DNA from: Parasitella parasitica
Taxonomy: Eukaryota; Mucoromycota; Mucoromycetes; Mucorales; Mucoraceae
Direction: 5' to 3'
DNA length: 50,261 bases
Assembly: GCA_025201805.1 (NCBI GenBank)
Contig: MU619251.1
Span: 133,224-183,484, forward strand
Part shown: positions 10,905 to 22,329 of the stretch, one piece after another
Layout: each line of letters opens with the position of its first letter
How positions within the stretch are numbered: position 1 is the first letter of the stretch
The notes under the pieces: model-generated
Told to the model about the DNA's origin: nothing
The model's database searches: none
What the model saw: only the letters and a program-made list of their open reading frames with translations
Position numbers and translations under genes: made by a program

Positions 10905-12482
10905 ATGCATGAAAAGAGTTCAAGTTTCGCGTCCAAAGACGAGTTCCAAACTGATGAACAGGTCCCTTTTGCCAAATCAGAAGCTGAAAACAAGTTTGTT
11001 AGGAAAATGAACATCAGATTCATCCCGTTTGTGTGTTTGATTCTATTTTTGCAGGTATGTGGTAGTGTCAAGTAGACTCATTGGCCCTAAACTAATCATT
11101 ATATATGTTTAGTTTATTGATAAAAGCACTTTATCCATCGTTGCCATTATTCCCGAATTCTTTGCAGACACAGGCATCAACAGGGACCAATACGCATGGT
11201 GCAACTCCATTTTCTACCTCGGGTACCTCTGTATGCAATTGCCAAACAACTTCATGATGCAAAAGTTTCCTATTTCCAAGTACATTGGTATCATGCTCTT
11301 GCTGTGGGGCGCTGTACTCTTTTGCATGTGCTTTGCGCATAATTTTGGCCAACTCGCTGGCCTCCGCTTCTTGTTGGGCTTCTTTGAATCAACAACCTAC
11401 CCGTGTATTTTCTTGCTGATTGCTACCATGTATAGACGATCAGAGCAGGTTGTATGGTTCGGTATCATGTTTGTCAGCAACAATCTCTCTACTGTTATTG
11501 GTAATTCAGCTGCTGTGGGCATATTAAAAATGCCAACTGTAGGCTTCTTTTCTCCATGGAAATGGGCGCTTGTAATCTATGGAAGCCTTACTATGGCGGC
11601 TGGCGTTGTCTACTTTTTCTTTATGCCAGACAGACCAGATTCTCGTTGGTTTAACTTGACTGAAGAAGAAAAGCTGATTGTTGAGGATCGTGCAAGGGAT
11701 AATGCAGTTGTGCCCAACCGCAAAATCAAGATGGATCAGATCATAGAAGCACTCAAGGAGCCACGTCTATACTGTTATTGTCTCATCTCGATGTTTGTCA
11801 ACTTTCAAAATGGCGCATTAACCAGCTTCAATACTCTCATCATCTCTGATCTCGGCTTCTCAAGCACTGAGACTATTCTCTTGGCCATGCCATATGCAGT
11901 TGTCATTGTCATCATGATTTTTATTACTACGTATCTTAGCAAGAGATACTCTGAAGTCATATACGTTGCAATGGGTGCTTGTGTGATGTCGATTGTTGGA
12001 TTGACCCTATTGATAGCTATCCCTAGCGGTGGAGTCAAGTTGATGGGTATCTATCTGAGTGGAGGTTGCACCCCTTCGGTAAGAAAGAAACAATGCTGTG
12101 AATGAGCTTAAAACAGGCTGGCTAATGATCGCAATTGTATATTTCATAGTACGTTTTGTTACAAGCATCAATTGCAAGCAATGTCTCGGGTTATACCAAA
12201 AAAATCTTTTATACGGCTGGCAATCTGGTCTTTTACACAATTGGCAACTTTGTCGGTCCTCTCTTATTGCGTGATAAAGAAGCTCCTCGTTATTTCACTG
12301 GCATGGCTGTATACATTGCTGCCAATGTACTGTCCATTATCCTCTTTGCCTATGTTCGTACGGTCTATGTCCAGGCCAACAAGAGACGCCATTTGGATAA
12401 AAACGTCAACATCGCTGCCTTACCTGACGGCCTTGAAGACATCACTGATGTTCAAAACGAGCATTTTGTTTACCGCACCTAG
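10905..12482 (+). CDS. MFS transporter, anion:cation symporter family (Dal5/allantoate-permease-like)
   Basis: A plasma-membrane permease probably moving an organic anion (allantoate, nicotinate or a similar acid); the substrate is not readable from sequence. Three exons (10905-11054, 11113-12078, 12150-12482) give 482 residues. A charged cytosolic N-terminus ends in KFVRKMNIRFIPFVCLILFL. Next come the loop FIDKSTLSIVA, in place of the common DRxNIG, and a series of membrane segments (GIMLLLWGAVLFCMCFAH, LRFLLGFFESTTYPCIFLL). A central charged loop and the second half (FYTAGNLVFYTIGNFVGPLL) follow. Introns are 58 and 71 nt. An alternative ATG at 10863 adds 14 residues but sits against the TATA box. 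Confidence 0.88.
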
Positions 12483-12681
12483 GAAACGCTAATAATGATA
12501 CCCCTTCTCTTTGTTGTTTCTCATGAGCAGCGGCCTCTATTGTTGTATATAGGATGTAACGGTGATACCAACTACTAAATAATATGGATGTCAGATGCAT
12601 TAAATTTGAGATTCTCATGACCCCTTAACTCGACACTTTTTTTTTTCTTTTTCCTTTTTGTTGCTTTGTTCATTAAAGAAA

Positions 12682-14512
12682 ATGCCTGTATTCACTGAAA
12701 GAACGGCTAAAAAGACTATAACCTTATCTTTGATCGTATTTTTCATAGTGCTAGTAAATCTGGTCATGATATACCACTATTCACCGAAAAGCGGCCGTCA
12801 TTTAGAACCACCACCAACACAAAATAATAGATCAAAGTTGCCACCTTATGACCCTCCGTACTACGGATTGAAGCTGGTTCGACCCAAAGACAAAAAGTAT
12901 TCCAGTCAAGTTATTGAGGACTTTCTCAGTTCTTTGGAGTCAACCATGAAGGATAAAGATCTCTACACATTACTGCAAAATTGCTTACCAAACACACTAG
13001 ACACAACTGTGGAGTGGTTCAGTACTGATAAAAAAGACCCACGCACGTTCTTGATAACAGGAGATAGTATGTATTTTAATGGTGTGTGTTTGGAGATACT
13101 TGCATTATTAACACTGCGAAATACATAGTTCCTGCCATGTGGATACGTGATTCCACAAATCAAATAACCCCGTATCTAAGGTTTGTAAATCAAGATTCCG
13201 AATTAAAAGATCTGGTCTTTGGTGTGATTCAGGTCCAAGCAAGCTACTTGCATTATGATCCCTATGCAAATGCTTTTCTTAGGCCATGGTATGCTCCCAA
13301 AAAAGAGGGACAGAAAAAAGGGTCGACCTCGGATCGTGTCGTACCACCCTATGATCCAGAGATTGTCTGGGAATCCAAGGTAAATGTATAATGACAACAA
13401 AAATGATGTAATTTCATAGGTACTAAATTCCCATATAACAGTATGAATTAGATTCTATTGGTCATTTCTTTCAGTTAGCAAACGATTATATTGAGGCAAC
13501 AGGGGATACTGAAAGAGTAGTTACGTCAAAAGATTGGCTGAAAGCAATACCTCGCATATTCCAAGTTTTGAACGATCAAATGCAAAGCACATGGCCCTCA
13601 AAAAAATTGAAATTATTAAAGTCAAACACCACGTTTTCTGCAGGAGATCCTGAACCAGTGCCGTTAGAAGATGGATATAGATTTAGAAGATACACAGACA
13701 GGCCAACTGAAACTTTGGGTGAATACGGTATTGGTGGCATTACAAAAAAGTGTGGGTTGATCAGAAGTGCTTTCAGACCGAGTGATGATTCCACAACATT
13801 CCCATATCTGGTAGGCTTCATGTATCAAAATACGTTAACTACTGCTCATGCAACAGTATACTAGATTCCATCAAATGCGCAGCTTTCGGTGCAGCTCATA
13901 AAGCTCAGTGATCACATTCAATCATACCTGGACTCAAAAAGTCTCAAGGAAAAGGAGCACTTTGCTATACAGTCTGAAATTGGAGTGAGCTCGAAAGAGT
14001 TGGGAGCAACAGTGCGAAGAGCAATCTACGAGCATGCCGTGGTATCACATCCAGTGTTTGGCCAAATGTTTGCGTTTGAAGTGGATTGTTTTGGGTCACA
14101 TATAATGATGGATGATGCCAATACACCATCGCTACTGAGTCTGCCTGTGCTTGGATTTATTGATAGGAATGATAGCATTTATCAAAATACAAGAGATTTC
14201 GCACTCTCTGAATGGAATCCTTGGCACTTTAAAAGCAATTTTGCACAGGGGATAGGTGGACCGCACACAGGACAAGACATGGTGTGGCCGATGAGTATAT
14301 TAATGCAGATTCAAACATCTACATCTGAAAAAGAAATTCGATATTTGATTGACGTTTTGAAACGGATAGCTCAAAAGACGGGAAGCTTAATGTGCGAATC
14401 TTTTAATGTCAATAATCCCAGTCAATTCACTCGACCTTGGTTTAGTTGGGCGAATGGTTTGGCTGGAACTACGATTCTCAAATTGGTTGAAGAATTTCCT
14501 CATTTAGTTTGA
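12682..14512 (+). CDS. GH125 exo-alpha-1,6-mannosidase, type II membrane protein
   Basis: The GH125 family removes alpha-1,6-linked mannose and acts in secretory or wall glycan turnover. Four exons (12682-13066, 13129-13379, 13442-13810, 13865-14512) give 550 residues. A signal anchor (ITLSLIVFFIVLVNLVMIYH) follows a basic N-terminus, so the catalytic domain should be lumenal or extracellular. Family blocks seen are GDIPAMWIRDSTNQ, GLIRSAFRPSDDSTTFPYL, FAFEVDCFGSHIMMDDANTP, GIGGPHTGQDMVWPMSI and PWFSWANGLAG. Introns are 62, 62 and 54 nt. The next gene, a GT32-type transferase, starts 66 bp after this stop on the same strand, which suggests a shared glycan role. Confidence 0.92.
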
Positions 14513-14578
14513 TTTTTTCTTTTCTTCCCTCTCTCTCCCTTCCCCCCTCTCTTTTTTTCTCTTGTCACCTTTGCAGCC

Positions 14579-16677
14579 ATGTTCACTCCAAGAAATTCTA
14601 ATTATAATAAATTACCATTCTATAAATCCTACTCAAGGAAATCGCCCAGGCAGAGGCAGAAACTACTATGGCGAACACTCATTATTGCAGTGATACTATT
14701 GCTTATTCTTGGTCGATGGCATTCGACTTCAACAGCATCAGCAACAACAAGAGTCGAAACAAAGTCAAACAAGAACATGATACCACAAAAACCAAATAAT
14801 TTAGAAGTTATTGTCCCCCCACCCTCTTATTCAGACGCAAAGAATTTCAAAGAACTGACAATAGCTCGCGAAACAAAACTGAACGCAGTAGGAACAGCTA
14901 TACCAAAAATCGTTCATTTCGTCTACGGTCTTCGAGATCCAAACCCAACGCTCGATTTGATCCATTACACTGCAATTAAAGCAGCCCACGATGTGCTGAA
15001 GCCTGAAAAAATTATGTTTCATTACCACCATATGCCTGTAGGAGAGAATTTCGAAAGGGCTCGAGCCATGTTGACATTAAACAAAGTACCGTTAGTGGAA
15101 AGAGTCTTTGATCGTCCAGTAAGTCATTACGCACATCGTGCTGATGTGATTCGGTTGCAAGTTCTAGAAGAGTATGGTGGTATATACCTCGATCTCGATT
15201 TAATATCGGTAAAACCACTGGATCATTTGCTCGATCGTGAATTCATCATGGCTCAAGAAGGCGTTGGTAAAATAAATTGAGACATGTCACTGACATACCC
15301 TAATTCGTTGAAAAAAAATTAGATGGTTCAGTCGGATTATGTAACGCCATGATCATGGCAAGACCTCATTCTCGTTTTGTTCAACGTTGGTTCGCAACTT
15401 ACGCATTATTTGACAGTGCAGAATGGAATTATCACTCAGTAATCCTGCCTGGAAAGTTGGCACCCTTTTTCCGTGACGAAATCACAGTGCTGAATCATAC
15501 AGCGTTTTTTTGGCCACTGTGGGATAGCCATGGTTTGAGAACACTGTATCTGGAAAAGAGCTATGATTTCTCTGCAAATCTTGGAACACATATCTGGGAA
15601 TCGGCTGCAAACAAGAATTTGATGAAGGATATCAACAAAAAAGTGGTTATGGAAATTGACAATAGTCTTTACTGTCAGATTAGGCCGCTATTGTTGGATG
15701 GGAAGCCGGATCCAAGGCCCGGATCATGCCGTATTTTATCGCACACAGAGAGATCTGACAAACTGGTGGGACATTGGTCGTTAAAGGAGCCTGCTTTAAT
15801 ACATAGAAAAGAAACAAATCCTTTGCCTGCAGAGGACGATTCAGGCAATGATCTGGCGGGATTGATCCGAAATGGAAAATACGTAGACGACAGCATCTTT
15901 CTTTCGGGCGATACGAGTTACATTTTTTTGAATATACCTACAGAAACCTCGGCCAAATCAATGACAGTGAGTTGGTGGATGAAGACATCGAGTATTACTA
16001 GTGATCAGATGGCGATGGTGATTCAAACAGAGCATGGTAGAATTTATGTTTCCACGCACTTACTAGACAACGGAGAATTATCATTCAATGTAAAGACGAT
16101 ACATAGAAACGATCGATGGGAATGGGCTCAAATCGAAGATTTAAAATTACGTCCATCACCTTATAATATAGATGAGAATTACCATCATTATGCACTAGTG
16201 ATTAATGATCATAATAGGAATTTAGACCAACCTCCAATTGCATTGTACATGGACGGTTTTGTAGCATCAAGTAGCATCCATTGGACATATCCCGTGAATA
16301 TCGGGTCTGTCGTCAAAGGTATTTGGTTCGGCTCCATTGAACCTTTGAATGATCGATATCAAAGCCCATGGGATAATTCTGTAAATTTACAAGCCTATTA
16401 TCGTGAAATCAGCGTGTGGGAGAAGGGACTTGATGCCGCAATGATCAAAGATATATTTACGTCCACCATGGTAAACACTGCCACTGCATCGATTAGTGAA
16501 ACAATTACCACGAACACAAAAAACACATCAAAATCATCAGAAGGAAGCACACAACACTATGACTTTTATAATAATGACAGCAGTTCACAATCTGAATTTG
16601 ATCAAGAGCTGCGACAGGTTGATCTAGAAGAGGACGAAGAATTGTTGTGGGGTGCAGATTATCAATTAGAAGATTAA
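14579..16677 (+). CDS. GT32-type glycosyltransferase fused to a LamG/ConA-like domain
   Basis: Two exons (14579-15266, 15323-16677; 56-nt intron) give 680 residues. A basic N-terminus and signal anchor (TLIIAVILLLILGRW) indicate type II Golgi topology. The transferase part starts at IPKIVHFVYGLRDPNP and carries the DXD site in YGGIYLDLDLISVKPL. After SVGLCNAMIMARPHS the protein continues into a beta-rich region (GLIRNGKYVDDSIFLSG, SMTVSWWMKTSS, HHYALVINDH, PPIALYMDGFVA) that looks like a laminin-G/ConA-type fold. The tail is acidic and low-complexity. The GT32 family includes Och1-like mannosyltransferases. The actual donor and acceptor are unknown; the neighbouring GH125 makes mannan plausible. 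Confidence 0.88.
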
Positions 16678-18209
16678 ACACAGAGCTTTACACTAATAAT
16701 TAAAAAATAAAATCAGCATCATCTATAAAATTCTCAGCAGTGAAAAAAAAAAAAAAACACACAGAGTTTCATATATAGTCGTCATCAGGTTTCATAAAGA
16801 GCAAAGAGTGGATTGATTTGCATTTGGTTAATATCAGTGCAATCAAAGGTTATGAGAATATCACATAGTTGTCACTGGGTGATGAATGTAGCAAAAGTCA
16901 TGCACAAAATCAATTTTTACTTTCATAAATAATAGGGAATTGGTCATAGCTTCTGTTAAACACACTCAATTGAATCGAGTTCAGACCTGGGAAACAAATC
17001 TACAAAACAGCACTATCTAATAGAAATATTTGTATTCATCATGAATAAATGCATAAAAAGGGCGCAGAAAAATGTTGCGTAAATGTTATATGAAAAGAAC
17101 TAAATAAGACTTTCTCTGAATAGAACCAGATACAAAACTGATGGACTTTTTATTGACATAAGATATGCTCTATTTATCCTAACCAATATTTACCCACATA
17201 ATATCTGATACTAAATCACAGCATTTCCAGGAACAGGTCTATTCTTCTTTTTTTACATTAAAAAAGATGTGAGTAAGATGTCGCGACCTGATCTTGATGG
17301 AATCTCTTTGAATAAGCGTTTATCATAATTTGATTCATGTAGTAGATAGATTTTTATTTTATAACAGTAGACAACTTTACTTTTGTATAACTTAATAGTC
17401 TTTATTACCTTCTCGCTTTAGTAGCTTATAAAATTATCGACTGTGCTCATTTTTAAGACATGGCACAACGCTGTTGATATCTATAAATTTATCAGCAGAA
17501 ACAATACTTTTGGGATGAAAATTGCATATAAGCGCTACTAGGCTTCCATAGCGAGCAAAATATGGGTTGATTTACGTCTGGATACTACGGGCATAATCAA
17601 GGCTATATGATAAGCACTTGATTTCTAGTGAGCGAAGTGTGAATCACAAGTTAGGTATAAACATAGGTACTGTCTGCATGACAGACCTTTATTTTTTCTG
17701 CCAATTTGCATTCAAAACCTCAAATATGGCACTGAGTCATTAGCTAATATTCTTTGCGCGTACTACAACTGCCATTTCAAGAGGGTGAAGAATGTAGTGG
17801 TGCTCCCTGGTCATGTAATTGGGAACAAACCTACTATAGTCATGTACTAATATGGAAGTTCTAGAAATGGAGTGCAGTAGAGACTAGGTTTTGTGCAGTG
17901 TGCATAAAGTTATGTAAAGTATTTGGGTACATAATGGGTAAATTAACTACAATGATATGGAGAATAATTACATCTAAGCAACGACTCAAGCTTTCTTGAC
18001 TAGGACAAAGGCAAACTCTCGAATACTCAATTGTAAAGTAAAATAAACCTTTACTTGAGTTGCAAATATATATGTCGCTCCCTATACGTACTTGTATACC
18101 ATTAAACAAATAGTCGAATTGCTCAAATCAATTAACCATTAGAACCATTAGAACCATTAAATAATCATTTGTACACTTTATTTCATCACAATCAATCCAT
18201 GCGAAGCAT
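16678..18209. other. 1.5-kb gene-free region with a dispersed repeat copy
   Basis: No open gene. It contains repeat copy A (about 17056-17317, listed separately). A weak internal resemblance also occurs between about 16777-16850 and 17542-17615: both have a GAGCAAA core followed by TTGATTT. The flanks of the repeat could therefore belong to a longer degraded element. Confidence 0.55.
17056..17317. repeat. Dispersed non-coding repeat, copy A
   Basis: Homologous to 40931-41249 in the same orientation. In the best block, 17071-17141 against 40947-41017, 68 of 71 bases match with no gap. Further shared blocks follow in the same order: CCAATATTTACCCACATAA, CAGCATTTCCAGGAACAGG, GATGTGAGTAAGA and ATCTCTTTGAATAAGC, separated by small indels. 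I see no coding frame and no obvious terminal inverted repeats. Confidence 0.85.
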
Positions 18210-18872
18210 TTAGCCTTGAAATTTCTTGATTGTCAACATTTGACTCAACATTTCCTGCAGTTCAGGGACTTCTACCTTATTTTCCAAACTGCAAACAAGT
18301 TTAGATTCTAATCGATGCATGATAAATTTCATAATACCTTGGGATAAGTGCTTTAGCTTCTTCTGCATCTTCACAGCATAAATTTGCGATCTGTGCAACT
18401 TCAAATTGTGCCATGTTTTCTTTCAAAAGGACTCTGTTTTGTGATGAATCTCAATTCATTATTTTCACACATCTAATACAACAAAACTTACTGTCTAACT
18501 TCTCGGACAGATTCAATGTTGCTAAATCTACTGAAGGCGCGAACGTAATCCAAGGTTTTTGCCATGACGCTAAATATCTCAAGTAAATATCGAGTGTAAT
18601 AACAAGAAGAAAACGTTCACTTCTGTGTATTACTTAGTTCGAGGTCTGTTGTCTGTTCCATTCTCTTTCGAATCCTCTTGTGCTTCTAGAATAATTCTAA
18701 CTTCTGAAATGTATAAACACTGAGCTCCCTCAAACTCTATGAATTGCAAAATTTTCTTTAATTTAAACAATGAAATGACTTATTCAAACTATTTACCATC
18801 TCCTAATTTCAAGGTAGAGGCATCTTCTTGATCAGTACCGCCACGGATCATGTGTCTTTTCTTCGAGGCCAT
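18210..18872 (-). CDS. RPB4: RNA polymerase II subunit Rpb4
   Basis: Rpb4 pairs with Rpb7 as the stalk of RNA polymerase II. Five small exons (18872-18797, 18736-18634, 18569-18492, 18433-18338, 18288-18210) give 143 residues. Family blocks are EDASTLKLGDEFEGAQCLYI, SEVRIILEAQ, KTLDYVRAFSRFSNIESV, FEVAQIANLCCEDAEEAKAL and IPSLENK, ending TIKKFQG. Introns are 60, 64, 58 and 49 nt. Frame and conservation continue across all four junctions, including the TTCATAG acceptor that restores DEFEGAQ. The gene is divergent from the UBAC2-like gene with 236 bp between starts. The Rpc17 paralogue is less likely given the LKLG/DEFE start and the LIPSL block. Confidence 0.93.
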
Positions 18873-19108
18873 GTCTGATTGATTATATGTATAAAATAAG
18901 ACAAAAGAAGAAAAGGAAATCAAAGGAGAAGAGATGAAGAGGATCCTCTTTATTCCGTGACGTTTTGTTGAACAGTTGCATGTAGCATTCGAATTGCGTC
19001 GTAATTCCGAGTATTCAAAATTCAGTTGCTTGTACTTGTGCTGTTATATCTTTTGGTTGTCTCACTATATCATCTTAATTTCGTTATTAATAACTAGTAT
19101 ATAAAGAA
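18873..19108. promoter_or_regulatory. Divergent promoter between RPB4 and the UBAC2-like gene
   Basis: A 236-bp interval between two start codons on opposite strands. It contains a half-CRE-like GTGACGT near 18957. No distinct TATA box is evident for either gene. Confidence 0.45.
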
Positions 19109-20513
19109 ATGCAGGAAACTGGACCAGCAGGTAAAGCGTTTCAGTTAAAGATTCCAGAATAAGGGTCCTGGACCCTAACTCTAAAACAATTGGATGTATA
19201 GGTTTTTACAACGTTCCAGTTACCAAATTCTTGGTATTGTTTGTGGGCGCTTGCTCTATCTTGGCTGCCATTATGAATTTTAAGCCATATTTTAACTTGC
19301 AACTTATTCCTCATATGACTGTACATCATCAGGTATTGATTCTATCACATTCTTCCGTCGAGATGTGTTATAATTTAGCTTATGATTAGTTCTGGAGATT
19401 GTTGACCTCACAAGTCGCATTCGGAAGCTCGGGAGATGTGTTTTTTGGCTCATTACTGCTATACACTTTAAGAGTAATAGAAAGACAGTATGGGAGTTCA
19501 AAATATACGGTAAAAATAGCTCTTTTCATTTGAAGTGATGGTTTGATAACCAATATGCTAGGCTTTCCTTTTTATATCGGTAGTGATTTCGACATCATTG
19601 GAATTAGGAGCATTAGCTGTTGGAGCGCAACTTGGATTAAAGAGTATACCTGGTGGCCCGTAACTATTAACATCTTTTACAAAGGTGGATTATGTATAAC
19701 ATTTTCTCCATGTAGCTACGCATTGATATTCTCAGCTCTCTATCAGTATTACCGAGTCATCCCCGTTACTTATCAATTTCGAGTATTTGGACTTGTCATG
19801 AGCAACAAACTCTTTCTATACGTTTTAGCATTCCAAGTAGCATTTTCACAGTCATTCAGGACATTGACACCTGCAGTATGTGGTATTTTATCAGGAGCAT
19901 TGTATAGAACAGACGTTGGAAACATCAAGCAGTGGCGATTCCCTACCTGGATACAAAAATCAACCGTTCGATTTGTAAAACCCTTCCTAGTATCACCACC
20001 TATTGCACGCCCGGCAACAACGATACCAAGTCAACGACCCTTTGTAACAGGTATATTACCAGTCGATAACCTTATGACGGGTGGATTAAGGAATAGAAGA
20101 GAAACAAATACTAGTACTAGCACCAGATCAGAAACAGCATCTGTATCAGCGGCAGCAAATGAGGGCACATCGTCAGTGAGGGTAAAGTGTGCGTGATTTG
20201 TGTAGAACGAAGTAGATGTTAATTGTTTGCGCAGGAATATTTAAATACGATCACTGGTAGAGATGTTGCAGGATCAGAACTCGAGCCCCCTTCCCCAGAA
20301 CATACAAGGGTTTTGATCACTATGTTTCCTGATCATCCACGAGAAACAATTACCAGAGCACTTTCATCAGCACACAACAATTTGAATAGAGCTGTCGAAA
20401 TTATGCTGAGCACTCCAGCACCCCATAATGAAGGTTCAAGTGGCATTACGAGCACATCTATTCCCCCACCACCTACTGCTAGTGGTAGTCGTGGTGTTAC
20501 AAGACCATCATAA
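19109..20513 (+). CDS. UBAC2/Dsc2-type rhomboid pseudoprotease with C-terminal UBA/CUE domain
   Basis: Family members sit in ER or Golgi membranes and link rhomboid-like folds to ubiquitin ligases; UBAC2 acts in ERAD, and Dsc2 in the fission yeast Dsc E3 complex. Six exons (19109-19130, 19202-19332, 19390-19509, 19562-19659, 19716-20181, 20235-20513) give 371 residues. Markers are YNVPVTKFLVLFVGACSIL, FWRLLTSQVAFGSSGDVFFG, SALYQYYRVIP, FGLVMSNKLFLYVLAFQVAF, and LTPAVCGILSGALYR followed by WRFPTW. The C-terminal UBA/CUE reads MFPDHPRETITRALSSAHNN, then AVEIMLS. The catalytic rhomboid GxSG is absent, as expected of a pseudoprotease. Exon 4 uses AATATGCTAG, not the later GGTAG, to keep the frame. 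Confidence 0.88.
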
Positions 20514-20571
20514 ATATATCAAACATCTAGATAGCTAGACATTTGCTTTTATAAACTACTGTAAATATTAC

Positions 20572-20594
20572 TATATATATATATATATATATAT
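20572..20594. repeat. (TA)n microsatellite between convergent genes
   Basis: A TA dinucleotide run in the 98-bp gap between the stops of the convergent UBAC2-like and monooxygenase genes. Confidence 0.9.
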
Positions 20595-20611
20595 CAAATA
20601 AAAGCTTTATT

Positions 20612-22329
20612 TTAGTTTTTAATATAGTTCTCTTCATAGTTTGTATTTTTAAGCATCTTAATAAAGCTTGTAACAGTGGATGGCCATAATGTTTGAATAT
20701 CGCCATGTTTGTTGATATACCAAGACTTGCAACCACCACGCCACACTGTATTTTTGAATCTACTTTGTAAATCTCCAGAGAAGGCTTCCTGTGCTTTTTC
20801 ACTAGGGTCTAAACAAGTAATCCTATTCTTGATCATGTAACTCATCATTTCAATACAGTAACCAATTTGACTATGTACATATTAGCGAATTTGACATCTT
20901 GTATACATCGGTGCTTTCATCATACCTCTCAATGATTGTTACGACTGAATTGTGACCTAATGCAGATCCAGGACCAAGCAACGTAAAGTAATTTGGAAAA
21001 CCATGTACAGTCAAAGTCTTGTATGTCTTGGCCGTATTATCGTCCCACAGCTTGTTTAAATTTACACCATTTCTGCCATTAACTTGAAGCTCTCCTAAAA
21101 ATCCGTCTACATCAAACCCAGTAGCAAGGCACAGGACATCCACCTCTGTTTCAATACCATCTGCTGTTATGATTGTTCGGCCCTGAATTTTACTGATAGT
21201 CGATGTATTCACAGTGACATTCTCAGAGCACAAGGATTGCACATAATCGTCTGAAATACCAATTCTTTTACACCCCACAGGGAAATCCGGGATTAATTTC
21301 GCAACTAGATCAGGGCGATCGTTTGATTTAAGAACATGGGTCATATGCATCCTGATACCATCTTTGACAAATTTGGCACGCTTTGAATTGGCATTGCCCC
21401 AAGCGCTGAAGTTTAAATCACGGATGTAAAACAGAAAGGCGCGATAAAGGAGCATAGCAAAAGGTACATATGCAAATATGAATTTGATAAAGCTTGGGAA
21501 TACATATTGATTTCTAGGACCAACCCAAGTAGGTGTACGTTGAAAACTGTATAAATGCTTGACTCTAGGCGCTAAATTGGGAACAATTTGAATTGCACTT
21601 TTGCGCAGCGTATAAGCGATTAGAAACAGTGCACATCATATATTAGAACATAATGATTGTGTGAATACCTTGTGCCACTGCCAACAACAGCGACAGTTTT
21701 ATTGCTGAAATCGTAGTCATTATCCCAATATGCTGAATGTATGATCTTTCCCTCAAATGCACTAAATTGCTTGGGGACATTGGGAACTCTCAAGCCACCT
21801 ATGCATCCGAATCTTGGTAAAGAGAGGTTTATCAGAATCTGTGTTTTAGTTTCATGACGGCCATACTCACACAAAATCAAAGTATTTGATCTGATTATCC
21901 TTGTAAACTGTTGGCTGATGCAATTCCAGTTCCCACTGCTTCCTCTCTTCTATCCAACTTGCGCGAATAACCTTGGTTTCAAACTGAGTTTGTTGGTATA
22001 TGCCATGTTTCCTAGCAACACCTTGCATATATTCATGGATCTCCTTCTGCGGGCTGTATTTTCTGCTCCATTCTATTAATTCAAAATTAGCAGGTAAGTA
22101 CTATGCCGTTGGTTTTGACGCTACCTGGATTTAGCTCAAAGCTAAACGAGTATAAATGGCTAGGGATATCGCAAGCACATCCAGGATACGTATTATAATT
22201 CCAGGTTCCTCCAATATCATTTGTTCCTTCGAAGATTTGAGCCACAATGCCAAGTTTTTTTTTTAGTTGAATAGCTGCTGTTATGCCGCTGAACCCGCTT
22301 CCGACAATCGCTACTGTAGGTTGACTCAT
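20612..22329 (-). CDS. FAD-dependent Baeyer-Villiger-type monooxygenase
   Basis: Class B flavin monooxygenases use FAD and NADPH to insert oxygen into ketones or related substrates; the substrate here is unknown. Five exons (22329-22125, 22072-21871, 21812-21669, 21597-20926, 20870-20612) give 493 residues. The N-terminal Rossmann motif is VAIVGSGFSG, followed by GGTWNYNTYPGCACDIPSHL. The Baeyer-Villiger fingerprint FxGxxxHxxxW(D) appears as FEGKIIHSAYWD, and the second Rossmann motif as VAVVGSGTS. The ATG-type motif CLATGFDV lies in the C-terminal half. Introns are 52, 58, 71 and 55 nt. A short hydrophobic stretch near the middle (FIKFIFAYVPFAMLLY) could associate with a membrane. It is convergent with the UBAC2-like gene. 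Confidence 0.92.
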
